Positions 5,431 through 6,627 of a DNA stretch of 6,627 nucleotides are shown piece by piece (the stretch's first letter is position 1; each line of letters starts with the position of its first letter). The DNA comes from an uncultured Collinsella sp. (GTDB lineage Bacteria > Actinomycetota > Coriobacteriia > Coriobacteriales > Coriobacteriaceae): contig URMZ01000048.1 in assembly GCA_900549025.1 (NCBI GenBank), positions 1 through 6,627 on the forward strand. The letters are read 5' to 3'. The position numbers were made by a program, and so were the translations under genes. The notes under the pieces were generated by a model. It was given only the letters and a program-made list of their open reading frames with translations. It had not been told where the DNA came from and did no database searches.

Positions 5431-6267
5431 ATGAGCTACCCCCTGCTTGCCGTCATGAATATCAGCCATCGTTATTTTGACCTTGAGGAATTCTTTTCTT
5501 CGGCAGCGGCCTCGGGCTACACGTGTTGCGAGCTTTGGACCGGGGCGATGCATCTGTATGTCGATTGCCATGGATACGATTCGCTCGAGCAGGTGCGGGA
5601 GCTGTCGCAGCGGTATGGGGTTCGGATTGTGGGGCTTTGTCCCGAACAGAACAACCCCAAGCCGTGGAATATCGCGGCGCGCGGGAATGAGGCACGTGCC
5701 CGCACGCTCGCGTACTTTAAGAACGTTGTGGATATCGCGGCGGAACTTGGAGCCGAGCAGGTCATGGTCTCGAGTGGCTGGGCATTTTTGAACGAGCCAA
5801 TCGAGGACGCGTGGGGTCGCAGCGCCTCGATGCTGCGTGCGATTGCCGAGCATGCGGGAGAGCGCGGCGTGCGACTGGTGCTCGAGGCCCTACAGCCGGT
5901 TGAGTCGATGATCGTGAACTCGGCGGCCGACACGAAGCGCATGATCGAGGCAGTTGATCATCCGGCACTTAAGGCGTGTCTGGATTTGGGCGCTATGGCG
6001 GTGGCGGGGGATACCATCGACGATTATTTCGATCTGCTTGGCGATGGTGTTGCCCACGTGCATTTTGTCGATGTTGCGGCAGACGGCACGACGCATCTTG
6101 CCTGGGGTGACGGCGACCGCGATATGCGCGCCGACCTGGATAGGCTGGTGGCGCGCGGCTATCGCGGAGTTGTTTCGGCCGAGACCTATGACTGGCGCTA
6201 TTTTGCCGACCCCGCAGCTGCCGATGCGCAGGTAATGGCGGAGTACCGACGCGCAATTGGCGCCTAA
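5431..6267 (+). CDS. TIM-barrel sugar (phosphate) isomerase/epimerase, FrlC-like
   Basis: A 278-residue cytoplasmic protein of the AP-endonuclease-2-like sugar isomerase/epimerase superfamily, full length. Likely divalent metal ligands appear in family order: Glu152 (LVLEAL), Asp185 (CLDLGA), His211 (HVHFVD) and Glu251 (VSAETYD). GYTCCELWTG near the N-terminus and IVGLCPEQN, AWGRSASML and QPVESMIVNSAAD align with segments of E. coli FrlC as I recall them; FrlC interconverts fructoselysine and psicoselysine at C3. The start has GGAGAG (5420-5425) 5 bases upstream. The gene follows SIS copy 2 by 73 bases containing a hairpin, so it is probably co-transcribed at a reduced level; its codons are visibly less C-biased. 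A ketose 3-epimerase acting on a glycated amine is the favoured reading; another sugar substrate is possible. Confidence 0.85.
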   Translation: MSYPLLAVMNISHRYFDLEEFFSSAAASGYTCCELWTGAMHLYVDCHGYDSLEQVRELSQRYGVRIVGLCPEQNNPKPWNIAARGNEARARTLAYFKNVVDIAAELGAEQVMVSSGWAFLNEPIEDAWGRSASMLRAIAEHAGERGVRLVLEALQPVESMIVNSAADTKRMIEAVDHPALKACLDLGAMAVAGDTIDDYFDLLGDGVAHVHFVDVAADGTTHLAWGDGDRDMRADLDRLVARGYRGVVSAETYDWRYFADPAAADAQVMAEYRRAIGA

Positions 6268-6277
6268 GTGGGACAGG

Positions 6278-6304
6278 GCGCCGAGTTGGCGTTTGACGCT
6301 TTTT
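6278..6304 (+). terminator. Possible weak intrinsic terminator after the epimerase
   Basis: Short GC-rich pairings precede a five-T run (6300-6304): GCGT (6289-6292) pairs with ACGC (6296-6299), or alternatively CGCC (6279-6282) with GGCG (6288-6291). It begins about 10 bases after the stop codon, as expected for a terminator, but the stems are short. Confidence 0.35.
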
Positions 6305-6311
6305 GAGAAAC

Positions 6312-6449
6312 GGGACGTGCTTTCCGCTTGAGGCTTCTGGCGGAAAGCACATCCCAGAACAGGCGCTCAGAATGGGACACACTTTCCGCTGAGGACTTCA
6401 ACCGGAAACCGCATCCCAGTTTTTGGCTGGCGGGCGGGACGCGCTTTCC
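6312..6449. repeat. Tandem palindromic repeat array, 62-bp period
   Basis: Three units begin with GGGAC exactly 62 bases apart, at 6312, 6374 and 6436. Units 1 and 2 align without gaps over 46 bases (34 identical by hand count). Each is itself an imperfect inverted repeat: in unit 1, GGGACGTGCTTTCCGC (6312-6327) pairs with 6340-6355 at 15 of 16 positions; in unit 2, 6373-6389 pairs with 6402-6418 at 12 of 17 and is followed by a T-run at 6420-6424. Unit 3 keeps only the left arm (6436-6449). A further GGGAC at 6270 may be a degenerate fourth start. This resembles a REP-type intergenic element. The arrayed arms explain most of the gap between 6268 and 6450. Confidence 0.65.
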
Positions 6450-6509
6450 CCTATGTTTCCAAATGAATACGCTGTGAGCCGTGAAGGATGATTCTCCCCG
6501 CAAACACTC

Positions 6510-6518
6510 TAGTATGCT
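6510..6518 (+). promoter_or_regulatory. Possible -10 region of the promoter for the right-edge gene
   Basis: TAGTATGCT contains two overlapping -10-like hexamers (TAGTAT at 6510-6515 and TATGCT at 6513-6518) in an otherwise gene-free stretch, just before a strong hairpin and about 80 bases before the next start codon. No convincing -35 box is seen near 6487-6495, so this is tentative. Confidence 0.35.
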
Positions 6519-6527
6519 AAAGTACCC

Positions 6528-6557
6528 AGAAGACCGGCGGAGCTATGCCGGTCTTCT
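6528..6557 (+). other. Strong stem-loop in the leader of the right-edge gene
   Basis: AGAAGACCGGC (6528-6538) and GCCGGTCTTCT (6547-6557) form a perfect 11-bp stem with an 8-base loop. It is followed by GTTCTATAT, not a proper T-run. It may be a terminator for transcription from the left or a 5'-leader stabiliser or attenuator for the downstream gene; the sequence does not decide between them. Confidence 0.6.
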
Positions 6558-6593
6558 GTTCTATATGAGACGCAGCATGAGGAGGCTCACCAG

Positions 6594-6627
6594 ATGACGG
6601 CCACACCGTGGGGATTCCGGGACATAT
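6594..6627 (+). CDS. Start of a HisZ/HisS-like protein (N-terminal fragment)
   Basis: An ATG at 6594 is preceded by a strong GAGGAGG site (6579-6585) at 8 bases and opens a frame to the right edge, reading MTATPWGFRDI. The pattern TPxGxRD is typical of the extreme N-terminus of class II histidyl-tRNA synthetases and their paralogue HisZ, the regulatory subunit of ATP phosphoribosyltransferase; GFRD favours HisZ slightly. Only 11 codons are visible, so the product name is tentative. It appears to be a separate transcription unit from the sugar locus. Confidence 0.55.
   Translation, partial: MTATPWGFRDI

Noticed and set aside
6312..6449. 62-bp spaced repeats as a CRISPR array
   Set aside because: The units are contiguous diverged palindromes without unique spacers, only about 74% alike, and no cas genes are present.
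6264..6503. 79-codon open frame on the - strand across the repeat array
   Set aside because: Its sequence is just the translated palindromic repeats; no start signal or family resemblance supports it.
6545..6568. Seven-codon frame (MPVFCSI) inside the 6528-6557 hairpin, as a leader peptide
   Set aside because: The purine-rich site is only two bases from the ATG, and there are no histidine codons, so it does not fit a his attenuator.

Overview
The window looks like chromosomal DNA from a gut-type actinobacterium of the class Coriobacteriia, most likely Collinsella. This is an inference: the genes are GC-rich with strongly C-ending codons, the ribosome binding sites are purine-rich, the operons are compact, and the gene content fits. 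No rRNA or other decisive marker is present.

Layout, all on the + strand: (1) positions 1-167, the last 54 codons of a SIS-domain protein; (2) 214-2819, a complete mannose-family PTS transporter (EIIA, EIIB, EIIC, EIID), closed by a strong intrinsic terminator at 2854-2893; (3) 2911-4125, a 12-helix MFS transporter whose ribosome binding site starts just after that terminator; (4) 4126-4295, a regulatory gap with a consensus -10 box and a 12-bp perfect inverted repeat, plus a third related half-site; (5) 4296-5357, a complete SIS-domain enzyme of the FrlB/GfrF/FraB deglycase type, a close paralogue of the partial gene at the left edge; (6) 5431-6267, a TIM-barrel sugar epimerase resembling FrlC (fructoselysine 3-epimerase); (7) 6268-6593, a non-coding gap with a 62-bp-period palindromic repeat array and a strong hairpin; (8) 6594 to the right edge, the first 11 codons of a HisZ/HisS-like protein, probably an unrelated transcription unit.

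The genes read as a catabolic locus for a glycated amine (Amadori compound such as fructoselysine or glucoselysine). The PTS would import and phosphorylate the compound at C6. The SIS enzymes would split the 6-phosphate into a hexose 6-phosphate and the free amine. The epimerase would bring in a C3-epimeric form. The assignment rests on the FrlB-like spacing of Glu238 and His254, the RRYY C-terminus, and the FrlC-like companion. The exact substrate cannot be read from the sequence.

The points most worth a second look are: two near-identical deglycase genes bracketing the PTS/MFS cassette as direct repeats; the pairing of a PTS with an FrlC-type epimerase without an FrlD-type kinase in view; the three-part putative operator; hairpins that separate codon-optimised genes from less optimised ones; and the 62-bp palindromic repeat array.
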